Source: a bacterium
Lineage (GTDB): Bacteria; Gemmatimonadota; Gemmatimonadetes; Gemmatimonadales; Gemmatimonadaceae
DNA length: 64,000 nucleotides
Assembly: GCA_027484025.1 (NCBI GenBank)
Contig: JAIXTI010000121.1
Span: forward strand, 1-64,000
Direction: 5' to 3'
Part shown: piece after piece, positions 51,725 through 59,463 of the stretch
Layout of the letters: every line of letters starts with the position of its first letter
How positions within the stretch are numbered: position 1 is the stretch's first letter
Notes under the pieces: generated by a model
The model's input: the letters and a program-made list of their open reading frames with translations, nothing else
Databases searched by the model: none
What the model was told of the DNA's origin: nothing
Translations under genes and position numbers: made by a program

Positions 51725-53410
51725 ATGGAACCACGTCGCATTGCCCTCGCGGTCGTCCTGATGGCCGCGGTCATTCTCGCCAGCAACTACCTCTTCCCGG
51801 CGCCACCCGTGGCGCCCGTGAACAAGATCGTTGCTGCCGACTCGCTGTCGCGTGACACGGCGGCCGCGCCGGCCGCCACGGCCGCAGCCATCGCCGACTC
51901 GCAGGGTACGATCGGCGCGTCGCCGGCGGCGACGAACGCGACGCAGGCCGTCGTGCTTCCCATCGACACCGCCGTCATCAAGACCGCGGTTGCCGACTAT
52001 CGCACCACGAGCAAAGGTGCCGCGCTCATCGGCGCGTCGCTCACGCAATACGCCGCGCTCTCCAATGGTGGACGCACGCGCAGCGGGAGCGTCGAGCTCG
52101 CCCTTCCCGGCGAGCGGTTGCTCGGGTTCCGTCTGGTCATTCCGGGCGACACGATCGACCTCACCAAGCAGGTCTTCAGCAGCACCACTACTGAAGAGAA
52201 CGGCAATACGGTGGTGTCGTACAGCGCCGCGCTCGCCGGTAAGACGGTGTCGGTGCGCTACTCGTTCCTCCCCGACAGCTACCGCGTGAGTGTCGCGGCC
52301 GCCGTCGCCGGTGTGCCCGAGAACAGCTATCTGCTCGTCGATCTGCCGCCGGGCTTCCGCAGCTCCGAGTCGGACACCACCGAAGATCATTCGCACCTCG
52401 CGTACGCGTACAAGCCGGAGCTCTCGGGCGCCAAGCCCATTACGTTCGCCTCGCTCGATCCGGGTGAGCGCGAAATCGAAGCCGGCCCCATCACGTGGGG
52501 TGTGGCCAAGAGCAAGTACTTCATCCTCGGCGTCCTCGCCCCCAAGGGTGGCGCGAACTTCGCCGAGCTGAACGCCACCGGCGGTGTGCGCATCGGCAAG
52601 AACGCCACGCGCGCGCAGGCGACGCTGGTGGCGCCGCTCAAGGCGGGCAACGTGTCGTTCGACGTGTACGCCGGGCCGCAGGAGTTCAAGCGTCTGCTGG
52701 CCATGGGGCGCGAGTTCGAAACGAGCAACCCGTACGGTGGCTGGATTCAGGGCATCGTGCAGCCTTTCGCCACGATGATCATCCGCCTGCTGCTTTGGAT
52801 GAAGGCCACGCTGGGTGTGTCGTATGGCTGGATCCTGGTCATCTTCGGCGTCGCCATTCGCATCATTCTGTGGCCGCTCAACCAGAAGGCGATGCGCAGC
52901 AGCATGCAGATGCAGCGCATTCAGCCGGAAATGCAGGCTCTGCAGACGCGCTACAAGGGCGACCCGCAGAAGCTGCAGGCCGCGATGATGGAGCTGTACA
53001 AGGAACACGGCATGAGCCCGTTCAGCTCGCTGTCGGGATGTTTGCCCATGCTCATTCCGCTGCCGGTGTTCTTCGCGCTCTTCTTCGTGTTTCAGAACAC
53101 GATCGAGTTCCGCGGTGTGTCGTTCCTGTGGTTCCCCGACATTTCGGTGAAGGATCCGTTCTACGTGATCCCCATCCTCGTCGCCCTCACCACGATGCTC
53201 ATGTCGTGGATCGGGATGCGCGGCATGAAGGCCAACGAACAGCAGAAGATGATGATGTATCTCATGCCCGCCATGATGCTCATCTTCTTCTTCAGCATGG
53301 CCTCGGGGCTCAACCTGTACTACTTCATCCAGAACCTCGCGTCGTTGCCGCAGCAGTGGCTCATCTCGCAGGAGCGGAGCAAGGCCTCCACGCCGCTCGT
53401 GCGCGGATGA
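51725..53410 (+). CDS. yidC: membrane protein insertase YidC
   Basis: 561 residues with the Gram-negative layout: one N-terminal membrane anchor (about 6-24), an Ala/Thr-rich linker, a large periplasmic beta domain (about 85-340), and the conserved five-helix insertase core from about 355, containing ILWPLNQKAMRSSMQMQRIQ and KGDPQKLQAAMMELYKEHGM and SGCLPMLIPLPVFFALFFVF. It inserts and folds inner membrane proteins with or without SecYEG. The periplasmic domain points to a diderm envelope. Start ATG 51725. Confidence 0.96.
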   Translation: MEPRRIALAVVLMAAVILASNYLFPAPPVAPVNKIVAADSLSRDTAAAPAATAAAIADSQGTIGASPAATNATQAVVLPIDTAVIKTAVADYRTTSKGAALIGASLTQYAALSNGGRTRSGSVELALPGERLLGFRLVIPGDTIDLTKQVFSSTTTEENGNTVVSYSAALAGKTVSVRYSFLPDSYRVSVAAAVAGVPENSYLLVDLPPGFRSSESDTTEDHSHLAYAYKPELSGAKPITFASLDPGEREIEAGPITWGVAKSKYFILGVLAPKGGANFAELNATGGVRIGKNATRAQATLVAPLKAGNVSFDVYAGPQEFKRLLAMGREFETSNPYGGWIQGIVQPFATMIIRLLLWMKATLGVSYGWILVIFGVAIRIILWPLNQKAMRSSMQMQRIQPEMQALQTRYKGDPQKLQAAMMELYKEHGMSPFSSLSGCLPMLIPLPVFFALFFVFQNTIEFRGVSFLWFPDISVKDPFYVIPILVALTTMLMSWIGMRGMKANEQQKMMMYLMPAMMLIFFFSMASGLNLYYFIQNLASLPQQWLISQERSKASTPLVRG

Positions 53411-53414
53411 CGTG

Positions 53415-54797
53415 ATGCACGCGCCACGCGCCATACCGACGCTGTTGCCCGGCGACGACGACACGATCGTCGCACCGGCCACGGCTCCCGGACGCGGCGC
53501 GGTGGCGCTGGTACGACTCTCGGGGGCGCGCGCGATGACCATCGCTCGCGCCCTTGGTGCATTCGGGGGCGTACACGGCGCGGCCGCGGTGCCACGTCAC
53601 GCGACCCTGTCGACGCTGACGCACCCGGAGAGTGGTGAGCCGCTCGAGCAGGCGCTCGTCACCTGGTTTGCCGCGCCGCGCTCGTACACGGGCGAAGAGG
53701 TCGTCGAGCTCGCCGTGCATGGCGGAGCAGTGTCACCGTCGCTGGTGGTGGCGGCGTGCCTCGCGGCCGGGGCCCGCATGGCGCATCCCGGGGAATTCAC
53801 GCGACGGGCGGTCATGCACGGACGCATGGACCTCGTACAGGCCGAAGCGGTGGCCGACCTCGTCGACGCGCGCACGCGGGCGATGCAGCGCGTGGCGCTG
53901 TCGCAGCTCGACGGTGGCTTGTCGCGTCGGCTGCTCGCGCTGCGCGACGACGTCATTCACCTCGAAGCGCTGCTCGCGTACGACATCGATTTCCCCGAAG
54001 AAGACGACGGGCCCATCGCGCCGGCGCGTATCGCGTCTGCGGTAAGCACCCTGCGCGCCGCACTCGAAGCGCTGCTGCGCACCGCACCACAAGGCGCACT
54101 GGTTCGCGACGGCGTGCTCGTCGTCATTGCCGGCCCGCCCAATGCGGGCAAGTCGAGCCTCTTCAACGCGCTGCTGGGCGAAGCACGCGCCATTGTCACC
54201 GCCATTCCCGGCACCACCCGCGACGCGATAGAAGCGTTACTCGATAGACCATCGCTGCCACTGCGGCTCGTGGATACCGCCGGCATCCGTGATACGACCG
54301 ATGCGTTGGAGCAGCTGGGCATCGAGGTGAGCAGCCGCTATGTGGGGCAGGCGCAGGTGGTACTCGCGTGCGGCGCCACGGACGCCGATGTGCAGCACAC
54401 GGTGCAGGCGCTCCAGGAGCACACTGAGGGCGTGGTGATTCCGGTGCGCACGAAGGCCGACGTTGGCGAGAGCGCCGTTGTACTACAGGTAAGCGCGGAG
54501 CGCGGTGAGGGCCTCGAACAACTCCTGATGGCCGTCGACAGCGCCGTTGTGCACGCGCTCCCAGCCGATGGTGCCAACGAGGCCCTCCTCACGCGCGAGC
54601 GACATCGCGTAGGACTGTCGGCGGCGCTACACGAAGTGCTGGCCTTTCAGGAAGCGTGGAGCGAAGGCACGCTGCCCGCTCCAGTGGCCGCGGTGCATCT
54701 GCTGGCGGCACGCGAGGCGATCTCCGAGCTCATTGGCAGCGTGGATGTCGAGGACGTGCTCGACCGCGTCTTCCGGGACTTCTGCATTGGGAAGTGA
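53415..54797 (+). CDS. mnmE: tRNA modification GTPase MnmE (TrmE)
   Basis: 460 residues. Folate-binding N-terminal domain (DDTIVAPATAPGRGAVALVR), helical domain, G domain with G1 GPPNAGKSS (240-248), G2 PGTTRD, G3 DTAG, G4-like TKAD (Thr for the usual Asn), and the C-terminal FCIGK containing the catalytic Cys. It works with MnmG on wobble uridines. ATG 53415 is chosen over the adjacent GTG. Last gene of the rpmH operon order; mnmG is about 51 kb away. Confidence 0.96.
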   Translation: MHAPRAIPTLLPGDDDTIVAPATAPGRGAVALVRLSGARAMTIARALGAFGGVHGAAAVPRHATLSTLTHPESGEPLEQALVTWFAAPRSYTGEEVVELAVHGGAVSPSLVVAACLAAGARMAHPGEFTRRAVMHGRMDLVQAEAVADLVDARTRAMQRVALSQLDGGLSRRLLALRDDVIHLEALLAYDIDFPEEDDGPIAPARIASAVSTLRAALEALLRTAPQGALVRDGVLVVIAGPPNAGKSSLFNALLGEARAIVTAIPGTTRDAIEALLDRPSLPLRLVDTAGIRDTTDALEQLGIEVSSRYVGQAQVVLACGATDADVQHTVQALQEHTEGVVIPVRTKADVGESAVVLQVSAERGEGLEQLLMAVDSAVVHALPADGANEALLTRERHRVGLSAALHEVLAFQEAWSEGTLPAPVAAVHLLAAREAISELIGSVDVEDVLDRVFRDFCIGK

Positions 54798-54818
54798 CGG
54801 ACCAGCGGTTCCCGCCGT

Positions 54819-55775
54819 TCAGCTCACGACGGTCAGCCGCGGTCTCTCGACAAACGGTTCCGCCGCCGCCGCGATTTCCTCGGCGCTGGCGCGCACGGAC
54901 CACGCAAAACCACGGGCACTGATGGCGGCTTCGACCATGCGCGCGCCGAGGAAGTAGCCGGCGCGTTCGGGAAGCACGATGCGCTCGACGGTGCGCGCTT
55001 CGTCGCTCATCCCGCCCGACAGATAGCGCAGGCGCAGCCCAAGGCCGGCGCGATCGAAGTGGTTGCCGGCGGCGCGCGCGAGGACGGGCTCCACTTCGCG
55101 GATGCGCGCATACTGGCGTCGCGCAAAGCCGAAGTATTCCCAGGCCGCGTGACCCGGGCTGACGGCGCGCGACACGTGTACGGCGAGGCCTTCGTTCACG
55201 AGCAGCTCGCGCAACGTGGCCTGGCGCCCCGTGTCCCAGTACGAGTAGTACCCGCCCGCATCCTGCACGAGCTCGCGCATGCTGCTGCGGCTGGCCGGCG
55301 ACGTGTAGCGGATGACGTGCGTGATTTCGTGCGCGAGCCAGAGCGGAATGAGCTCGGGGTCGAGTCCCAACCCCTGAGTGTCCGGATTGGTGACGCCGGT
55401 GAAGTGCTCGAGGCACACGAAGGCGACGCCGCGGCCGTTGACGACCAGTTCACCGGCGTTGGCTGCGCCCACGCCAACCATGAGGACGATGTCATACGGC
55501 ACGTCGACATCGAGCAGCATGCGCACCTTGTCTTCGGTGAGGCGCGCGAGGGTGACGAGGTCGGTGTTGGCGAGGAGCGAGAGCAGGTCGCTGCGATCGG
55601 CGGCGACGGTGGCGCGCACCACTTCTTCGAAGTGTGGGCCGGAGGGCTCGAGGACGTAGTTGTCCCAGTACGCCGTCAGCAGATCACGGTGGCGCTCGAA
55701 GTACGCGAGATACGCCGCGAAGCGGTCTTCGGCTTCGAGAACGGCGAGAAAATCTGGAACGAGATTGATCAACAT
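54819..55775 (-). CDS. predicted Zn-dependent protease (DUF2268-like)
   Basis: 318 residues, no signal peptide. Putative zinc-protease motif HEITH (149-153) with a downstream Glu195 in LLVNEGLAVHVSR, the gluzincin arrangement also seen in DUF2268 proteins. The preceding VGVGAANAGELVVNG region is another family-like feature. Function unknown. ATG 55775 is used; a preceding TTG codon is an alternative. It is convergent with mnmE, 21 bp away, and has no partner gene. Confidence 0.65.
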   Translation of the reverse strand: MLINLVPDFLAVLEAEDRFAAYLAYFERHRDLLTAYWDNYVLEPSGPHFEEVVRATVAADRSDLLSLLANTDLVTLARLTEDKVRMLLDVDVPYDIVLMVGVGAANAGELVVNGRGVAFVCLEHFTGVTNPDTQGLGLDPELIPLWLAHEITHVIRYTSPASRSSMRELVQDAGGYYSYWDTGRQATLRELLVNEGLAVHVSRAVSPGHAAWEYFGFARRQYARIREVEPVLARAAGNHFDRAGLGLRLRYLSGGMSDEARTVERIVLPERAGYFLGARMVEAAISARGFAWSVRASAEEIAAAAEPFVERPRLTVVS

Positions 55776-55970
55776 CAACGACCCAGAGTCGTGAACCCGG
55801 CGCGGTCGACGTGGAGAGGAAAAACGGCCACGCGACTAGTGAGAGGCGGCAAGTTAGCCCGCGAATGAAGTCGCAACAAGGCAGTGTCGCATTCGGATGT
55901 GGAGAACTCGTTCAACTCCGTGACGGTGTGTGCCGACACTCATCGGCAACATCCCGCCCACGAAGCACTT

Positions 55971-56624
55971 ATGACGACGCTCCATCTCATCGAACTTACC
56001 TGCCCGATCTGCGACAGCGGCTTCCGCTCGCAGACGGTCGTGGCTACCAACGGCTTTGGCGGCAAGCGGACCGACTTTCACGAGCGGGCGGCGGGGATGC
56101 AGCCGCTCCCGTACTTCGTGCATTTGTGTACGCATTGCGGTTACGCCGGAGTGGCGCGCGATTTCGGCGACGAGGTGAATCCGAGCGATCAGCTCAAGGA
56201 GCAGGTGTGGGGTGAACTCGCCCCGGCGCTGCGCACCTCGCTGCCATCGGGCTCGCTCAAGTACGAGCACGCCGCGAAAGTCGCGGCCTGGCAGGACGCC
56301 GACCCGCGCTATCTGGCCGACCTGTATCTGCGCGCGGCCTGGTGCTGCGTGGACGAGGGGGACAGCGAGGCCGAACGGTTCTTCCGTCGCAAGGCGGCGT
56401 GGCGGTTTGCCGAATCGCTGGCCAGCTTCGACGGCATCCCGCCCGACGAGCGCGCCGTCATCACATATCTGGTGGGTGAGCTCTGGCGCCGCGTGGGTGA
56501 TGAAGCGCAGGCCGAACACTGGTTCAGCCGCGTGGCCGACGAGGTCACCGAACCGACCGCGCAAAGCTGGGTGCTCGAAGTGGCGGAGCAGCAGCGCGTG
56601 CAGCCGCGGGAGTGGTTTACCTGA
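55971..56624 (+). CDS. DUF2225-family protein
   Basis: 217 residues. N-terminal zinc-ribbon-like Cys pairs, CPICDSGF (10-17) and LCTHCGYAG near residue 54, then an alpha-helical TPR-like region with LYLRAAWCCVDEGD and FFRRKAAWRF, the DUF2225 layout. Cytoplasmic; function unknown. ATG 55971 begins exactly at the conserved part. Confidence 0.8.
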   Translation: MTTLHLIELTCPICDSGFRSQTVVATNGFGGKRTDFHERAAGMQPLPYFVHLCTHCGYAGVARDFGDEVNPSDQLKEQVWGELAPALRTSLPSGSLKYEHAAKVAAWQDADPRYLADLYLRAAWCCVDEGDSEAERFFRRKAAWRFAESLASFDGIPPDERAVITYLVGELWRRVGDEAQAEHWFSRVADEVTEPTAQSWVLEVAEQQRVQPREWFT

Positions 56625-56638
56625 TCGGACCGGGCGAG

Positions 56639-57295
56639 TCAGCGGGTGCCGAACAACCGGTCACCCGCGTCGCCGAGTCCGGGGAGGATGTACCCGTGCT
56701 CGTTGAGTTCACGATCGAGTGATGCAGTAAGCACCGGCACATCCGGGTGCGTCGCGGCCAGCCGCCGGACGCCTTCCGGCGCGGCCACGAGGCACAGAAA
56801 GCGAATGCGTGTGGCCCCCGCGCGCTTGAGAGAGGTGACCGCTGCGGCGGCGCTGCCACCGGTGGCGAGCATGGGGTCGAGCAGCAGAAAGTCCCGCTCG
56901 CTCACGTCGCCCGGGACCTTGAAGTAGTAGTCCACCGGTTCGAGCGTATCGTGATCGCGATACAGGCCGATATGGCCCACGCGCGCCGACGGCATCAGAC
57001 GCAGAATGCCTTCGACCATGCCGAGGCCGGCGCGCAGAATGGGGACGAGGGTGAGCTTCTTGCCGCGCACGCTCCAGCCGGTCGTCGTCTCGAGCGGTGT
57101 TTCCACCGTGGCTGCGTCGAGGGCGAGATCGCGCGTGGCCTCGTAGGCCATGAGCATGGCGATCTCGTCGACCAGCTCCTTGAACTGCTTGGTGGGCGTA
57201 GCGCGATCGCGCAGCAGCGTGATCTTGTGACGCACCAGTGGGTGGTCTACGATGCTGAGCGTAGGAAAGTCGGAACCATCGTGCGAGTGAGCCAT
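56639..57295 (-). CDS. upp: uracil phosphoribosyltransferase
   Basis: 218 residues. Upp pattern: [28 protein letters not shown], the PRPP-binding [13 protein letters not shown], and [14 protein letters not shown] at the C-terminus for uracil recognition. It salvages uracil to UMP; with pyrE this window carries both salvage and de novo steps. Its start is only eight bases from the divergent DUF2156-type gene, so their promoters must overlap coding sequence. Confidence 0.96.
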   Translation of the reverse strand: MAHSHDGSDFPTLSIVDHPLVRHKITLLRDRATPTKQFKELVDEIAMLMAYEATRDLALDAATVETPLETTTGWSVRGKKLTLVPILRAGLGMVEGILRLMPSARVGHIGLYRDHDTLEPVDYYFKVPGDVSERDFLLLDPMLATGGSAAAAVTSLKRAGATRIRFLCLVAAPEGVRRLAATHPDVPVLTASLDRELNEHGYILPGLGDAGDRLFGTR

Positions 57296-57303
57296 ACCCG
57301 ATT

Positions 57304-58752
57304 ATGACCGGAAGTGACGCGGAGCGCGAGCGGGTGGTGTCGCGTCACGGCCGGACGTCGACGGCATGTGTCGCGTTGGGCGCGCATGTCTCGGTGTGGT
57401 GGCCGTCGCAGCCCGCTGCCACGGCCGAGGAGCTGGTGGCATACGCGGCTATACCCGGCGCCATGGTCGCCGCCGGCGAGCCCGTCGCCGAACAGGCGCA
57501 ACTGGTGCCGGTGGCGGAGCGGTTCGTGGCCCACGCCAAGGCGCTCGGACAGCGGGTCTGCTTCTTCGCCACCGAGGGACGCCTGGCCACTTCGCCGGCG
57601 CTGCAGCGACGATTGCTTGGCGAGCAGCCGGTGTGGGACCCCAGGCGCTGGCACGACCATGTAGCCGAGCACCGATCCCTGCGCGAACAGATTCGCCGCG
57701 CCCGCGCCAAGGGCGTACGCGTGCACCCGCTCAGCGCTTCCGAAATGGCTGAGCCCGCTATAAACGAGGCGATCGCGCTGCTGCTCGAACGGTGGCGGGC
57801 GACCCGCAGCATGCCGCCGATGCACTTTCTGGTGTCCATCGACCTGACCAGCGGCGCGGCGCTCCGCCGACAGTTCGTTGCCGAACAGAACGGGCAAATT
57901 GTTGCCCTGTTGTCGCTTGCGGCCGTACCGGCACGGTCGGGGTGGTTGTTCGAGCACCTGCTGCGCGACCCCGATGCGCCCAATGGTACGCTGGAGCTGC
58001 TGGTGGACCACGTGATGCGGCAGTTGGCAGAGGAAGGCGTGCCTTGGGCCACGCTCGGGCTCGCCCCGCTGCACGGTCCGGTACACGGATCGTGGCGGTT
58101 GCTGCGAAAGTGGTCGACGCCGCTCTTCAATTTTGAGGGGTTGGCGGCGTTCAAACGCAAACTGCGTCCGGAGCATTGGGAGCCCATGTACCTCGCGTGG
58201 CCCGTGGGGAGCGCGGGTTGGCGGGCGCTAGTCGACGGGCTCCGCGCCTTTGCCGGCGGTCCACTCTGGGTGTTCGGCGCCCGCACCGTCTTTCGCGGCC
58301 CAACACCGCTGCTGATCGCACTCGAGCGATTGCTCGTGCCCTGGATGCTCGCGCTGGCGCTGGTACCTACGGCGACGTGGTTTCCCACGCCCGTTATTCA
58401 TGCCCTGTGGGTGCTCTTTGATGGCGCGTTGTTGCTGGCACTGCGTCAGGTACGGGCTCGGCGCGAGCGCACACCAGCGGGACGGCGCGCGACCGCCCAG
58501 TTGGCGACGGTCGTGGCGATCGCCGTCAGTGCCGACGCACTGCTCACCATCGCGCAGGCATGGTGGTGGAACGTGCCACATCTGCTTGCCAACGCGTCGC
58601 CGAGCACCGCGGCGATTCCGTATGCACAGTGGGTGGCGCTGCTGGTTGCCTGTGCCGGACCCGTGCTGGCCGCGCCGGTGCTCTGGGGCGCCGCGCGGCG
58701 TCTCCGTACGCTCGCCACGGTGCGTCCACGTGTTGCGCAATGGACGCGTTAG
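57304..58752 (+). CDS. DUF2156 / phosphatidylglycerol lysyltransferase-like acyltransferase
   Basis: 482 residues. The N-terminal two thirds (about 30-330) carries a GNAT-type fold with INEAIALLLERWR, the MPPMHFLVSIDLTSG stretch, RQFVAEQNGQIVALLSLAAV and NFEGLAAFKRKLRPEHWEPMYLAW, the hallmark of MprF C-terminal domains. The last 130 residues contain about four hydrophobic helices. MprF enzymes aminoacylate phosphatidylglycerol, but in MprF the membrane part precedes the catalytic domain; here the order is reversed. Substrate is unproven. ATG 57304 is the first in-frame Met; a later GTG is possible. Confidence 0.75.
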   Translation: MTGSDAERERVVSRHGRTSTACVALGAHVSVWWPSQPAATAEELVAYAAIPGAMVAAGEPVAEQAQLVPVAERFVAHAKALGQRVCFFATEGRLATSPALQRRLLGEQPVWDPRRWHDHVAEHRSLREQIRRARAKGVRVHPLSASEMAEPAINEAIALLLERWRATRSMPPMHFLVSIDLTSGAALRRQFVAEQNGQIVALLSLAAVPARSGWLFEHLLRDPDAPNGTLELLVDHVMRQLAEEGVPWATLGLAPLHGPVHGSWRLLRKWSTPLFNFEGLAAFKRKLRPEHWEPMYLAWPVGSAGWRALVDGLRAFAGGPLWVFGARTVFRGPTPLLIALERLLVPWMLALALVPTATWFPTPVIHALWVLFDGALLLALRQVRARRERTPAGRRATAQLATVVAIAVSADALLTIAQAWWWNVPHLLANASPSTAAIPYAQWVALLVACAGPVLAAPVLWGAARRLRTLATVRPRVAQWTR

Positions 58753-58762
58753 CTTTTCAGAC

Positions 58763-59359
58763 ATGGCCACGAAGACCTTTCAGCGCATCGCCGTGTACTG
58801 CGCCTCCAACGACGGGGCGAAGCCCGTGTACGTCGACACCGCGCGTGCGCTTGGCACACTCCTCGCCGCCCGCGGCATTGCCGTGGTGTACGGCGGCGGA
58901 CGCACGGGACTCATGGGCGCACTCGCCGATGCGGCCATGGCCGCCGGCGGCGAAGTCATTGGCGTCATGCCACACGGACTCGTGCAGCGTGAAGTCGCGC
59001 ACCAGGGGATCACGAGCCTGCATGTCGTCGATTCGATGCACGAGCGGAAAGCGCTCATTGCCGAACTCGCCGACGCGTTCATCACGATGCCCGGTGGGAT
59101 CGGCACGCTCGAGGAGTTCTTCGAAACGTGGACCTGGGCGCAGCTCGGGGTACACCAGAAGCCGGTGGGATTGCTCGACGCTGCACAGTTCTGGGATCCG
59201 CTCCTGGCACTGCTCGACCAACTCAACAGCGAAGGGTTTTTGCGGGGGACGCCGCGCGACTGGCTTGTGCGCAGCGACAGCCCGGTGGAGCTGTTGCGCG
59301 CGCTCGAATCGTTCGAGCCGCCATCGGTTCGCAAGTGGATCCGACTGGGCGAGACGTGA
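58763..59359 (+). CDS. LOG-family TIGR00730 protein (cytokinin riboside 5'-monophosphate phosphoribohydrolase-like)
   Basis: 198 residues. Motifs: VYGGGRTGLMG (42-52), MPGGIGTLEE (112-121) and the VIGVMPHGL region. LOG proteins hydrolyse nucleoside 5'-monophosphates, releasing the base; in bacteria often annotated as putative nucleotide hydrolases. ATG 58763 is 10 bp after the preceding stop, so they may form a transcription unit. Confidence 0.92.
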   Translation: MATKTFQRIAVYCASNDGAKPVYVDTARALGTLLAARGIAVVYGGGRTGLMGALADAAMAAGGEVIGVMPHGLVQREVAHQGITSLHVVDSMHERKALIAELADAFITMPGGIGTLEEFFETWTWAQLGVHQKPVGLLDAAQFWDPLLALLDQLNSEGFLRGTPRDWLVRSDSPVELLRALESFEPPSVRKWIRLGET

Positions 59360-59380
59360 GGACCGGGGGCTGTGACCACA

Positions 59381-59436
59381 CGGTGACGGTGACAGCCTGA
59401 GCACGGTGCAGCCCTGACGCTGCACTGGCGTCACCG
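59381..59436. other. nested hairpin between the LOG and histidine kinase genes
   Basis: Outer 8-bp arms CGGTGACG (59381-59388) and CGTCACCG (59429-59436) enclose a perfect 7-bp hairpin (59406-59412 with 59419-59425). No T-run follows. It may terminate the LOG transcript or be part of the kinase leader. Confidence 0.4.
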
Positions 59437-59463
59437 GAAGGGATCGCTGAGAATCCGACATCC

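Noticed and set aside
51569-53542. Long minus-strand frame opposite yidC
   Set aside because: His/Arg-rich antisense composition without domains; YidC on the plus strand is unambiguous.
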